A stretch of 48,688 nt of DNA from Pseudomonadota bacterium (GCA_018823135.1 JAHJJF010000074.1:1-48688), one strand, 5' to 3'; counted from the first letter of the stretch, positions 34,119-43,556 are shown. The notes: generated by a model from the letters alone, not told the origin. Translations and numbers: made by a program.

Positions 34119-35942
34119 ATGGATACATTAAAGCAATTGACTCTGGATTCCTTTGACAGGCATTTTGCCGGTTTTATTAACAGGATCGCCAAAAAACCTG
34201 GAGACGGCCTGTTGCTGGGAGCCGCACTGGTCAGTTATTATACGCGAAACGGCCATGCCTGCCTCGATCTTTCAAGTATTGCCGGGAAGCCTCTTCCCAG
34301 GGATCTTGTTGTCGGAGATGCTGAAATTCACTGCCCCGGTTTTGAAGCATGGCTCGCGGATCTGACTGCAAGTGGTGTGGTCGGCAGACCGGGAGATTCC
34401 ACTCCTCTGATAATTCAGCCGCCCCAATTATATCTCCAGCGTTTCTGGAATTATGAAACGCAGATTTCGGAATTCATCCTGCAGAGATCCAGCATCCAAT
34501 TGGGCGATATTGATCCAGAGGAGCTGGCTAAAGGTCTTGATCGGCTGTTTCCACATAACGCCGACAAGACTGATTGGCAGCGGGTTGCAGCTTTTACCGC
34601 AGTCAGCAGGCGGTTTTGTGTAATTACCGGCGGCCCGGGGACCGGCAAAACAAGCACCGCAGCCAAGATAATCGCTTTGCTGATTTACATTGCCGCGGCC
34701 AGGGGTGAAAAGGCACCGAAAATAATGCTGGCCGCGCCCACCGGTAAAGCCGCTTCCCGGATGCAGGATGCTTTGAAGTGCTTGCAACAGGAAATTGTAT
34801 CCGATGCTGCTGGCAGATATGAAATGCCTGAAAAGGTGACCACCCTCCATCGGCTTCTCGGTGCCGGCGTCAGGACGGGTGCTTTCAAGTATCATTCGGA
34901 AAATCAATTGCCTGCCGATACGGTGATTATTGATGAAGCGTCGATGGTTGATATTTCCTTGATGTTCCATCTGATGGAGGCCCTGCCCGCAAACTGCCGG
35001 CTGATTCTGATGGGCGATCGTGATCAGCTGGCATCCGTTGAGCCAGGAGCAATACTCGCGGACATTGCCCACCGCACATTCTCAGAGCCTTTTTCCGAAA
35101 AATTTATTCTTGAATACCAAAACACCGGGGGGCGGAGTTTTCAACCGGAAATCTTATTAAGGGGGGCCGGACTCCACGATTCGGTTGTCGAACTCAAAGA
35201 GAATTATCGTTTTAAAGACAGCAGTGGCATCCGGATTCTCAGCCAGGCAATAAACCGGCAGGAACCGGACCTGGTTATGGAGGTTCTGTCCCGGAAAGAG
35301 CTTGAGGACATAGCCTGGAAAGAATTTTCTTCTCAGGAAGAATTTGAAATGAGTCTGGCCGAAAGAGTGCATGACTTTTTCCCACGATTCGAGATGGGGG
35401 AATCTCCCCGGGACGCCCTCAATTCTCTGGGGAGGTTCGGCATATTGTGTGCCCACCGAAAAGGCAGATACGGAGCTATGGCGGTCAACGCGCTCATTGA
35501 AAGGATTCTGGAGCAGACGCCTGCGGCAGGAGGAGGGGACTATTATGTTGGCAGACCGGTGATGGTTGCTAAAAATCATTACGGACTGGGGCTCTTTAAC
35601 GGCGATGTGGGTGTTGTCTTTGAAGACAGTGAAGCCCTGGGGAAAAAAAAGGTTTATTTCCGTGGTTCCGATGGCTCGGAGCGAAAATTCATGCCTGAAC
35701 TGCTTCCTGAGCACGATACCTGCTATGCAATAACCGTCCATAAAGGTCAGGGTTCGGAGTTTGATCATGTGCTGCTCATATTGCCGGAGGCCGTTTCTCC
35801 GGTCCTCACCTGTGAGCTTATCTATACTGCAGTTACCAGGGCAAGGAGCAGTGTCGAAATCTGGGGAGGCAGGGAAATACTTCGTGAGGCGATACAGTCG
35901 AAGGTGAACAGGCAGTCCGGTTTGCTTCAGAAATTGGAATGA
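34119..35942 (+). CDS. recD: exodeoxyribonuclease V alpha subunit RecD
   Basis: A 607-residue RecD, the 5'-3' helicase of RecBCD and almost exactly the length of E. coli RecD. Motifs: Walker A GGPGTGKTST (about 170), PTGKAASRM, Walker B VIIDEASMVD (about 269), GDRDQLASVEPG, VHKGQGSEFDHV (about 540) and YTAVTRARS near the end. Its length and N-terminus fit RecD of the complex rather than the longer stand-alone RecD2. Start ATG 34119 has AGGTG upstream. It is monocistronic and about 13.6 kb from recC-recB, whereas these genes are usually together. Confidence 0.93.
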   Translation: MDTLKQLTLDSFDRHFAGFINRIAKKPGDGLLLGAALVSYYTRNGHACLDLSSIAGKPLPRDLVVGDAEIHCPGFEAWLADLTASGVVGRPGDSTPLIIQPPQLYLQRFWNYETQISEFILQRSSIQLGDIDPEELAKGLDRLFPHNADKTDWQRVAAFTAVSRRFCVITGGPGTGKTSTAAKIIALLIYIAAARGEKAPKIMLAAPTGKAASRMQDALKCLQQEIVSDAAGRYEMPEKVTTLHRLLGAGVRTGAFKYHSENQLPADTVIIDEASMVDISLMFHLMEALPANCRLILMGDRDQLASVEPGAILADIAHRTFSEPFSEKFILEYQNTGGRSFQPEILLRGAGLHDSVVELKENYRFKDSSGIRILSQAINRQEPDLVMEVLSRKELEDIAWKEFSSQEEFEMSLAERVHDFFPRFEMGESPRDALNSLGRFGILCAHRKGRYGAMAVNALIERILEQTPAAGGGDYYVGRPVMVAKNHYGLGLFNGDVGVVFEDSEALGKKKVYFRGSDGSERKFMPELLPEHDTCYAITVHKGQGSEFDHVLLILPEAVSPVLTCELIYTAVTRARSSVEIWGGREILREAIQSKVNRQSGLLQKLE

Positions 35943-36320
35943 ATTCGTGATCCTTTGGTTTTTATCTGAAGTTAATGGTCGGAAAAAAAACTAAAGTCTG
36001 TACGACTGAAAAGCCCTGTCTCCCAAGGTCTCTAGGGTTTGAGTCTGTTGACTGGATCTGCCTGCAGAAAGGTGATTATCTTTTTATTGCCGGGAGAATT
36101 CAGGTGTGCTATATATGAAAATTTTGCTGGTTGACACTAAGGTGAAATTCACAATCTTCAAGGCCGCAGTAATCTGAACATTCTTAATATTTTTTTTCGA
36201 TGATCGGTAATTGTCGTGGTGGGTTTTTAGGGTTATGGTACCAGCTTGCACTTGATAACATTTGAACAAGATCGACAAGAAGTTCAGTTCGAGAATGCTT
36301 ACTATAAATGAGGTGTACTG
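35943..36320. other. intergenic region before pycA, no gene seen
   Basis: This is 378 bp without a supported gene. A TATAAA (36303-36308) lies directly before the AGGTG ribosome site of pycA, too close to serve as its -10. No hairpin terminator for recD was found. Confidence 0.4.
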
Positions 36321-37760
36321 TTGAAAAAAATACTGGTTGCTAATCGAGGTGAAATTGCGATTCGAGTGATTCGGGCCATTCAGGAGCTCAGCTACGTTGC
36401 TGTTGCGGTTTATGAAACTCCGGACAATGATGCCCTGCATATACGAGTTGCCGACGAAGCCATCTGGCTTGGTAAAGGACCACGGGTTGATTATTTAAAT
36501 ATCGACAAGGTGATTGCCGCAGCCCGCAAGGCAGGGGCCGACGCCATTCATCCCGGCTATGGTTTTCTCGCGGAAAACCCGGATTTTTCCCAGGCCTGTC
36601 AGGATGCCGGTATAACTTTTATCGGACCGACTCCGGAAGTTATCCGTAACCTTGGCGACAAGGTTACGGCGCGCAGGATTATGCATGATGCGCAAATCCC
36701 CATGGTTCCGGGAACTCAGAATCTTGCCCAGGGAGATGACGGACTCAATGAGGCCAAGGCCTTCGGAGCGAAATACGGCTATCCCATTATGCTCAAGGCA
36801 ACTGCCGGTGGCGGTGGACGCGGAATCCGCAGAATCGAGGATGAAAGCCAGCTGGTTAAAGAGATTCCCATTGCCAGGTCAGAGGCAAAGGCGGCATTCA
36901 GTAATGACAGCGTCTATCTCGAAAAGGTCGTACTCACGCCGAAGCACGTTGAGGTTCAGATCATTGCCGATAATTTCGGAAACACCGTGCACCTGGGCAC
37001 CAGGGATTGTTCCATTCAGCGCCGTAATCAGAAACTCGTAGAAATTGCGCCTTCGCTGATCAAGGATCAGAAACTTCTTGATGAAATTTGTCATACCGCG
37101 GTCAAGGCCGCCCGGGCGGCAAATTATACCAATGCCGGCACCGTTGAATTCCTCATCGACAAGGATATGAAATATTATTTCATGGAGATCAATACCAGGG
37201 TTCAGGTAGAGCATACGGTCACCGAAATGATTACCGGCATAGATATTGTCAGGACCCAGATTAAACTTGCACTGGGTAAAAAACTCGCTTTCAAGCAGGA
37301 GGATATCCAGCTCAGAGGGCATGCCATCGAGATGCGGATCAATGCCGAGGACCCGCAGAATAATTTTATGCCCGAAGCCGGCAAGACTGTTTCCGTCTAT
37401 CGTTCGCCGGGGGGATACGGTGTACGTCTGGACGGTTTTGTTTACCAGGGCTACACAATTCCTGAAGCGTATGATTCCCTGCTGGTTAAAATGACTGTAT
37501 TCGGTTTCAGCTGGAACGAAACCGTTGACAGGCTCCGCCGCTGTTTGAAGAATTTTGTCATCACCGGGCCCAAGACGACGATCCCTTTTTATATAAATCT
37601 GGTAAACGACGTGGATTTTCAGAAAGGGGATTTTAATACGTCCTATCTTGAGACCCATCAGTATCTTATGGATTATGAGGAAAAATGCACCGAGGGAAAC
37701 AAGCTGGCGCGCTTGATAGCCGAGATTCATCATAAAAAGGAAAACCCCTACGCCATATAA
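36321..37760 (+). CDS. pycA: biotin carboxylase subunit (pyruvate carboxylase subunit A type)
   Basis: A 479-residue ATP-grasp biotin carboxylase that charges biotin with bicarbonate for the adjacent carboxyltransferase. Motifs: KKILVANRGEIAIRVIRA at the N-terminus, the glycine-rich ATP loop GGGGRGIRRI, KHVEVQIIAD, GTRDCSIQRRNQKLVE, and the catalytic MEINTRVQVEHTVTEM. The start codon is TTG 36321, with AGGTG 5 nt upstream; the family N-terminus fixes it and no ATG lies nearby. Length is somewhat above the usual 440-470. It could also be called AccC, but the immediate downstream gene points to a two-subunit pyruvate carboxylase-like enzyme. Confidence 0.93.
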   Translation: MKKILVANRGEIAIRVIRAIQELSYVAVAVYETPDNDALHIRVADEAIWLGKGPRVDYLNIDKVIAAARKAGADAIHPGYGFLAENPDFSQACQDAGITFIGPTPEVIRNLGDKVTARRIMHDAQIPMVPGTQNLAQGDDGLNEAKAFGAKYGYPIMLKATAGGGGRGIRRIEDESQLVKEIPIARSEAKAAFSNDSVYLEKVVLTPKHVEVQIIADNFGNTVHLGTRDCSIQRRNQKLVEIAPSLIKDQKLLDEICHTAVKAARAANYTNAGTVEFLIDKDMKYYFMEINTRVQVEHTVTEMITGIDIVRTQIKLALGKKLAFKQEDIQLRGHAIEMRINAEDPQNNFMPEAGKTVSVYRSPGGYGVRLDGFVYQGYTIPEAYDSLLVKMTVFGFSWNETVDRLRRCLKNFVITGPKTTIPFYINLVNDVDFQKGDFNTSYLETHQYLMDYEEKCTEGNKLARLIAEIHHKKENPYAI

Positions 37761-37831
37761 GTTGAGGATCGACAGATACGTAATTTTTTCGCCGGCAGAC
37801 CTGTACGGCAGTTAAACGATAAGGAGTCACC

Positions 37832-39745
37832 ATGGAACGAATTGTTCAGGGTATGGATATCAAGGAAGTATTAAGGATTATGCGGGCAGCGGACGGGTAT
37901 TACATTACCAATACCGCCCGCGACCTTTCCCAGTCGGATTTTAAAAACAGGATACTCCTGCACACGGACCTTCTGGCTGCCAAAGCCAGGGAGGATGCTA
38001 ATTTCTTCTCCCTTGAGATCACCGGCGGCGCCTCCGTTCATGTGGATATCCTGAGAAAGCAGGTGGATCCGTTTCTGAAACTCGAGCTGCTCAGGGAACA
38101 GATGCCCAACACCATGTTTCAGACCTTGTGCCGGGGGGTGAATCTGTTTGGATACCGGCCGTATCCTCAGAATGTCATTCGCCTTGTCGTCCGTGAATTT
38201 GCTAAATATGTCGATGTGTGGCGGGTGTTCGATTTCATGAACCATATCCCCAATATGCAGGCGGTTTTCGAGGAAGTGCAGAAGGCCGGCAAAATACTCG
38301 AACCCAGCATCTGTTTTTCCACCGGTCCGGAGCATACGGATGAATATTATGTCAGGAAGGTCGGTGAGATCATCGATGTCACCGGCGAAGATATTCTCCT
38401 CTGTATCAAGAACCACGGCGGACTCGGGACTCCCAAGCGCATCGGGGATCTTGTCGCTGCCATCAAGGATAAATATCCGGATATGGTCATTCACTACCAC
38501 GGCCATAACACCGACAGCAATGATATCGGCAGAATTACTGCAGCAGTGCTGAACGGAGCAACCATTGTTGATGCAGCAGACCATGCATTTACCGGCTATT
38601 TCGGTCCGCCGCCGATTCTTACGGTAATCGATACCTTGAAGGACTACGGCAAGACCGCGGTTGGTGTCAATGTTGCTGCGGTTATTGAAACATCCGATAT
38701 TCTCCGTGATGAACGCCAGTATTATGAATATTTTGAGTCGCAGTTCAAGGGGTTCCTGCCCACGGTGCAGATTCATAAGCTGCCCGGCGGCGCAATGGGG
38801 AGCAGCTTTGAGCAGGCCGTCAAGGGCGGCTTCCTTGACAGGATGCCCACCATTCTTCACGATGAATTGCCTAAAGTCCAGAAAGAGCTCGGCAACTGGT
38901 GGAGTGTCACCCCCGGCTCGCAGATTCTCTGGACAACAGCGGTGAGCAATGTCCTTGGCGGTGACCGTTACGGGAATCCCTCCGGGGATCTTAAAAACCT
39001 GTTGCTTGGCAAATACGGGCCTTTTCCATTCTATCAGCCTCCCGACTGGATATATGAAAAGGTGTTCGGCGCCGACTGGAAGACCATTCTTGAAAAACAG
39101 GGCGGTGTAGAGGATATCGGCGATATGGATATCGAAGAGGAACGAAAAGCCCTTGCCGCAAAACTCGGAGTTGAACCCACCGAGCAGCAGCTTGTCACCT
39201 ATCTGCAGCATCCTAATGATGCGGTTAACTTTTTTAAATTCGAAGAAAAATTTGGAAAAGTCTATGTTCTGCCACCGAGTATTCTTCTCAAGACCGGCGG
39301 TTTCAAGCTCGGTGAAACCATTAAGTTCAAAGATCATTATGGCAAAGAACATATTATCGAGATCGGTCCTGAACAGGAGAATGAAGACGGAGAGTTCAGT
39401 ACCTATCTGAATATCGACCATCATCAGCGGGTATTCAAGTTTCAGGCTGAAGTTGCCGAGGGCACGGTCTCGGCCGCAGCTCCGCAGTTGAGCAAGCAGG
39501 AGATTGTAGCTCTTGCCAAGGCCGGAGATATCCGGGCGCCTTTTGGGGCCAATGTCTGTGAAATAAGTGTCAAGGTAGGCGATACTGTCAAGCAAGGCGA
39601 TCAGCTGGTCATGCTTGAAGCAATGAAAATGCAGACCCCGATTAACAGCGAAGTGTCAGGAAAGGTCGCGGAGATTTCCACCGAGGCGGGGGTTGCAGTG
39701 AAACCTGGCGACAAACTCCTGAAAATCGAGGTTGGAGGCGAATAA
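37832..39745 (+). CDS. carboxyltransferase/biotin carrier subunit, PycB/OadA-like, divergent
   Basis: A 637-residue protein with an HMGL-like TIM-barrel carboxyltransferase (about 15-300), a PYC_OADA connecting region, and a biotinyl domain with EAMKM and biotin on Lys599. Likely metal ligands are Asp31 (TARD), Lys193, and His223/His225 in HGHNT. Around the lysine the usual IKDMAGLL reads IKNHGGLG, the usual HTHDT reads HGHNT, and the first signature DTTLRDAHQS is replaced by NTARDLSQSD. The expected reaction is pyruvate to oxaloacetate, but these changes leave the 2-oxoacid substrate open. Start ATG 37832 has AAGGAG upstream and the gene follows pycA by 71 nt. A strong terminator follows. 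Confidence 0.88.
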   Translation: MERIVQGMDIKEVLRIMRAADGYYITNTARDLSQSDFKNRILLHTDLLAAKAREDANFFSLEITGGASVHVDILRKQVDPFLKLELLREQMPNTMFQTLCRGVNLFGYRPYPQNVIRLVVREFAKYVDVWRVFDFMNHIPNMQAVFEEVQKAGKILEPSICFSTGPEHTDEYYVRKVGEIIDVTGEDILLCIKNHGGLGTPKRIGDLVAAIKDKYPDMVIHYHGHNTDSNDIGRITAAVLNGATIVDAADHAFTGYFGPPPILTVIDTLKDYGKTAVGVNVAAVIETSDILRDERQYYEYFESQFKGFLPTVQIHKLPGGAMGSSFEQAVKGGFLDRMPTILHDELPKVQKELGNWWSVTPGSQILWTTAVSNVLGGDRYGNPSGDLKNLLLGKYGPFPFYQPPDWIYEKVFGADWKTILEKQGGVEDIGDMDIEEERKALAAKLGVEPTEQQLVTYLQHPNDAVNFFKFEEKFGKVYVLPPSILLKTGGFKLGETIKFKDHYGKEHIIEIGPEQENEDGEFSTYLNIDHHQRVFKFQAEVAEGTVSAAAPQLSKQEIVALAKAGDIRAPFGANVCEISVKVGDTVKQGDQLVMLEAMKMQTPINSEVSGKVAEISTEAGVAVKPGDKLLKIEVGGE

Positions 39746-39870
39746 ATCGCAGGTTGTTGCAGCGTTAGAAAAAAGTTGAAAATATTTAAAATGAGTGATA
39801 TCTAAGCAAAAATTATAACGATGAAATAAATTTGTATGTTTATGCTGAGATCCAGATAAACTTCAAAAAT

Positions 39871-39907
39871 AAAAAGGCATTCCGCGATCCGGGATGCCTT
39901 TTTTGTT
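39871..39907 (+). terminator. Rho-independent terminator of the pyc operon
   Basis: AAAAAGGCATTCC (39871-39883) pairs with GGGATGCCTTTTT (39891-39903) around a 7-nt loop, followed by further T-rich sequence. The flanking A and T runs make it potentially bidirectional. Confidence 0.9.
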
Positions 39908-39915
39908 ATTTTTTT

Positions 39916-40131
<216 letters not shown>

Positions 40132-40157
40132 ATTTTGTTTTACGACTCTCAGCCTTT

Positions 40158-40559
40158 TCAGCTGACGGTGATGATCGAGTTTTCTCCGTGATAGGGGTTG
40201 GAACATTTCTCAGGGCTTTCCGGGTCGGTCCACCAGGAACCGTCAACCAGGAAAAGGTATTCGTAGCGCCCCGGTTTAAGTTTCATGCTTTTTTTGAAAA
40301 TGTCGCCCTTGGATTTTTGCATTTTCAGTGAACTCGTGTTCCATTCGTTGAAATCTCCGGCAAGAAAAACTTTACTGGCGCCCGGAGCGCATACCTTGAA
40401 TTCAATTGATGGAATTGTTTTTTTCGGCTTGGGAGCGGCCGCCTTTTTTGTCGGTACTGCTGTTTTGGTGGCGATTGGTGTTGCAACGGCTGCGACGGCT
40501 TTTTGGGGCTTTGCAGTGGCTTTGGTTTTAATTGTTTTGGTTTTTGGCGTTGTTGCCAT
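40158..40559 (-). CDS. glycogen-binding (CBM48/AMPK-beta type) domain protein with basic tail
   Basis: A 133-residue protein. The first 48 residues are a Lys/Ala/Pro/Thr-rich tail resembling histone H1-like sequence. Residues 50-133 are a carbohydrate-binding module of the AMPK-beta/CBM48 kind: VFLAGDFNEWN (the GxFNxW motif), KLKPGRYEYLFLVDGSWWTDPE, and N-P-Y-H-G-E-NSIITV at the end. Such domains bind glycogen or starch. Stand-alone versions are common in Desulfobacterota and of uncertain role. The tail may bind nucleic acid or simply be disordered. Start ATG 40559 has GGGAGG 7 nt upstream. Confidence 0.88.
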   Translation of the reverse strand: MATTPKTKTIKTKATAKPQKAVAAVATPIATKTAVPTKKAAAPKPKKTIPSIEFKVCAPGASKVFLAGDFNEWNTSSLKMQKSKGDIFKKSMKLKPGRYEYLFLVDGSWWTDPESPEKCSNPYHGENSIITVS

Positions 40560-40797
40560 GTTTGAATCCTCCCTTAAAGGTGAAACATATCATTATTATA
40601 CACAGCTTTATAAATCCGATTCATCATGGCATGCTGTGTCTTTCTCTGCGGTTGCCTGCTCACCGCGCTGCAAGGCTGTTCTGCAGGTCCCTGCCTTTGT
40701 TCAGGACCTGACATGCGCCTCGAATTTGTGTCATTCGTCTATATCTCAAAAACAATAATGTGGGAAAAGTTAGGGTGGAGTCAATGAAAAAATAATG

Positions 40798-41235
40798 TTA
40801 CTTGAAAGTAATTCGATTGAATCCCCCTTTTTCAAACCAGGGCCGGGTGGCATCGATGCCGCAGATTTCAAAAATTATTGCTTCAAGAATCAAATAGACC
40901 TTTGTGCCTTTGCGGACACATGCAGTCAAGGTGTCGCCGTGGTGGCCCAGAGCGGCATGGAGATGAATTCTCGGTTCTACTTCATCCCAGAAAATGCTTC
41001 CTGCGCCTAATACCTCACGGGCTGTGTCTTCGTGTTTCCATACCGGCTCGGGAGGCATCACCGGTTCCTTGGGTCCGGTCACCACATCAGCTTCAAGCAT
41101 TCCCCCCAAAACCTGGAACCAGCCGCAGCGGATATTTTCTCTGACGATCAGTTCTTTCAACTCTCCAAGAAAATCATCCTGGTGATCAAAACGGGCGGAG
41201 AATACCCTGCCCATGGTTCCGGTTCTGTAGTCCAT
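40798..41235 (-). CDS. PPC/DUF296 domain protein
   Basis: A 145-residue protein of the PPC (plants and prokaryotes conserved, DUF296) fold, a trimeric domain found in plant AT-hook proteins and as single-domain bacterial proteins. Visible features are the N-terminal MGRVFSARFDHQDDF, GWFQVLGGM, and the metal-type histidine motif HLHAALGHHGDTLTA, with its conserved HxH and Gly. Biochemical function in bacteria is unknown. The start ATG 41235 has AGGA upstream, and a 12-bp palindrome ATATTATAATAT (41267-41278), including a -10-like TATAAT, lies just upstream. Confidence 0.85.
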   Translation of the reverse strand: MDYRTGTMGRVFSARFDHQDDFLGELKELIVRENIRCGWFQVLGGMLEADVVTGPKEPVMPPEPVWKHEDTAREVLGAGSIFWDEVEPRIHLHAALGHHGDTLTACVRKGTKVYLILEAIIFEICGIDATRPWFEKGGFNRITFK

Positions 41236-41305
41236 AATTGTTCCTAATAGTGTCCAGTTTTAGGTGATATTATAATATTTTCAGGATTTACACGAGTATG
41301 TTTAG

Positions 41306-41522
41306 GAATAACGAATATCGAACAAGGAATATCGAATGTCGAACGAACTAATCTGACCATTAGAATATATACCGCAATTATAGAGGGTAATTGCATATAG
41401 ATTTTGTTTTGGTGAATTCTGCAAAACAAATGGTAAAATATATCTTCTTAAATGATTTGATCTATATCCTTGGAAAACATCTACAGTTCATTATTCCTTG
41501 TTCGATGTTCTGCGGTTCAATG
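41306..41522. repeat. heptamer-armed inverted element D
   Basis: Left arm: six 7-bp units in register (41306-41347), each beginning GAA, such as GAATATC and GAACAAG. Right arm: units beginning TTC (41487-41514, then 41516-41522 after a 1-bp slip), such as TTCCTTG and TTCGATG. A 15-bp segment, 41317-41331, is perfectly complementary to 41492-41506. The ~140-bp spacer has no gene. The element lies between the PPC gene and darP and accounts for most of the 366-bp gap. Confidence 0.85.
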
Positions 41523-41601
41523 TCGCCCTTGTCGGGGGCACCGATCTTTTTAAATATATACCTCCAGTATTTGGCAGTGGAGGAAAACAGTCATTCGGGA
41601 G

Positions 41602-42141
41602 TTAAATCCCAAACTTTGCCTTTTCAAACGCCCCTTTGAGCATTCTGAATATTTCTCTGTTCAGGGTGATTTTTCTGGTTCTTGCAAAGCGGAACGCCAG
41701 TTGTTGAATCGAAAGCAAATCCAGATCAGGAAAAGTTTCCCTCAAAGATGCGAGAGAAGGGCTTTCCCATTTGGGTGATAATGATTCATTCTGGCTTCTT
41801 GCCTCATCAAACGCTGCGATGGTTTCGTTAAGAATTGTGTCACGAAGATGCTCAAGTTCGTGAAAGTCCCGATTTTCTTTGAGCTTGGAACCTCTTTTTT
41901 CTTCAAGAAAATCGAGAATCGGATCAGTCTCAATATTTCGCAGTTCTTTGGCAATATATTTTATAAGCCTCTTTTTTGCGCCGCCCTTGATTTTTTGCGC
42001 CGCAAGTATCTCTGGTACCAGATATTCAGGGCACGGTAAATTTGTAATATTTTTCACCGAGAGTTTTACCAATTCCTGGGCAAGGTCTTCGATTCTTTGG
42101 GCTCGGCGTTTCAGCTCCGAGCGACTCGTTTTATTTTCCAT
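41602..42141 (-). CDS. darP: DarP/YjgA family ribosome-associated protein (DUF615)
   Basis: A 179-residue helical, charged protein of the DUF615 family. E. coli DarP (YjgA) binds the late 50S precursor and helps fold 23S rRNA near the peptidyl-transferase centre. Signatures: SRSELKRRAQRIEDLAQELVKL at the N-terminus, KGGAKKRLIKYIAKELRN, and ending RETFPDLDLLSIQQLAFRFART. Start ATG 42141 is supported by family length and N-terminus. It is monocistronic, with heptamer element D downstream. Confidence 0.88.
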   Translation of the reverse strand: MENKTSRSELKRRAQRIEDLAQELVKLSVKNITNLPCPEYLVPEILAAQKIKGGAKKRLIKYIAKELRNIETDPILDFLEEKRGSKLKENRDFHELEHLRDTILNETIAAFDEARSQNESLSPKWESPSLASLRETFPDLDLLSIQQLAFRFARTRKITLNREIFRMLKGAFEKAKFGI

Positions 42142-42386
42142 AAAAAAGTATCCGTCTTTTTTTAAGTTGCCATTCGATTGCGGCCTGCAGTAGAATCTGC
42201 TTTAGTTAAGTACTGGTAGTAAGTAATTTCCTGGTAGGTTTTGACTAAGAAAATACTGAAACACGCTTCAATACACTCCAAAACAGCATGCATTTTTTTG
42301 GAGAGATCAGCAGACATCCAACCGGACTATACTATTTTAAGGTATCATTCGTATCATTTTTTTTAAACTATAAAGGAACGAATATC

Positions 42387-43556
42387 ATGGCAGACAAATT
42401 TTTGATCAATCAGCCGACCCGGATTCGCTTTGGACAGGGAGCAATCAATGATCTTGCGCAAATGGTCAAGGATTTGGGCGGCAAGAAAGTTTTCATGGTG
42501 GTTGACCCGGGATTAAAGGGCGCGGGTCTTGTGGAAAAAATCACTGCGCCGTTGATACAAGCTAAAATGAAATTTGAGATCTACGATGCTATCGACCCGG
42601 AACCGGGCTTGAAGCTTGCCGATAACGGCGCCACCCTTGCCACGAAGGCCAAATGTGACTGCGTGGTCGGCGTGGGCGGTGGTTCGGCCATGGATGTCGC
42701 CAAGGCGGTAAGTATTCTGCTTACCAATGGCGGCAAGGCGGAGGATTATCTGGGGCTCGGTAAAATCAAGAAACCCGGAGTACCGAAGATCATGGTGCCG
42801 ACCACCGCGGGCACCGGCGCTGAAGTTACCTTTACGGCGGTGTTTATCAATGAAAAAACAAAATCCAAAGGTGGCATGAACGGTGATCCGTTGTATCCTG
42901 ATGCGGCGATTCTCGATCCGGAACTGACGGTTTCCATGCCCAGACATATCACCGCAAGCACCGGCATCGATGCTTTTACCCATGCACTTGAGGCATTCAC
43001 CTCAACCCAGGCACACAGGGTTTCCGACATGTACGCCATTGAGGCGATCGATCTGATCAGCAGGAATCTGCCCCTGGCATATGCCCATGGCGGCAATATG
43101 CAGGCCCGTGAAGCAATGCTTATGGGAAGCCTGCTTGGCGGCAAGGCCCTGGCCACTGCCGGAGTCGGTCTGGTTCATGCCATGGCCTATCCCCTGGGCG
43201 GCATGTTCGGTATTCCCCATGGACTGGCAAATGCCGTACTGCTTCCCTATGTTGTGGCTTACAATATTATCGGCAACCCGGAAAAATTCGCAATCATTGC
43301 GGAAGTCATGGGCGAGGACACTGAGGGCCTTTCTTTGCGGGAAGCTTCCCTGGCTGCGGTTGAGGCTGTGTATAATCTGAATGCCGATGTCGGCATCCCG
43401 GCAACCCTTGCTGATCTCAAAATTCCTGCGAAAAAAATTCCAGAAATGGCCAGGATTGCCCTCACCGTCACCAGGCCGATTGAAAACAATCCCCGCAAAC
43501 CGTCCCTTGAAGACGTGATCCAGGTCTATGAAACCGCAATGAATGGTTGGGAATAG
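42387..43556 (+). CDS. iron-containing alcohol dehydrogenase
   Basis: A 389-residue NAD(P)-dependent alcohol dehydrogenase of the iron-activated family (AdhB/1,3-propanediol/lactaldehyde reductase group). Visible: an N-terminal GAINDL region, the nucleotide loop GVGGGSAMDVAKA, TTAGTGAEVT, the metal ligands in GIDAFTHALEAF and HAMAYPLGGMFGIPHG (two His), and NAVLLPYV. Substrate cannot be told from sequence, but many sulfate reducers use such enzymes for ethanol or other primary alcohols. Start ATG 42387 has AAAGGAA upstream. The frame is open to 42288 but only the later start fits the family. It is monocistronic with a strong terminator. Confidence 0.93.
   Translation: MADKFLINQPTRIRFGQGAINDLAQMVKDLGGKKVFMVVDPGLKGAGLVEKITAPLIQAKMKFEIYDAIDPEPGLKLADNGATLATKAKCDCVVGVGGGSAMDVAKAVSILLTNGGKAEDYLGLGKIKKPGVPKIMVPTTAGTGAEVTFTAVFINEKTKSKGGMNGDPLYPDAAILDPELTVSMPRHITASTGIDAFTHALEAFTSTQAHRVSDMYAIEAIDLISRNLPLAYAHGGNMQAREAMLMGSLLGGKALATAGVGLVHAMAYPLGGMFGIPHGLANAVLLPYVVAYNIIGNPEKFAIIAEVMGEDTEGLSLREASLAAVEAVYNLNADVGIPATLADLKIPAKKIPEMARIALTVTRPIENNPRKPSLEDVIQVYETAMNGWE

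Noticed and set aside
36321-36323. Searching for an ATG start for the biotin carboxylase further upstream
   Set aside because: The family N-terminus begins exactly at the TTG and a good AGGTG site precedes it. Upstream sequence is not protein-like.
37871-39595. Long 574-codon minus-strand frame opposite the carboxyltransferase gene
   Set aside because: It is an antisense shadow of a gene with clear biotin and metal motifs. Its translation shows no family features.
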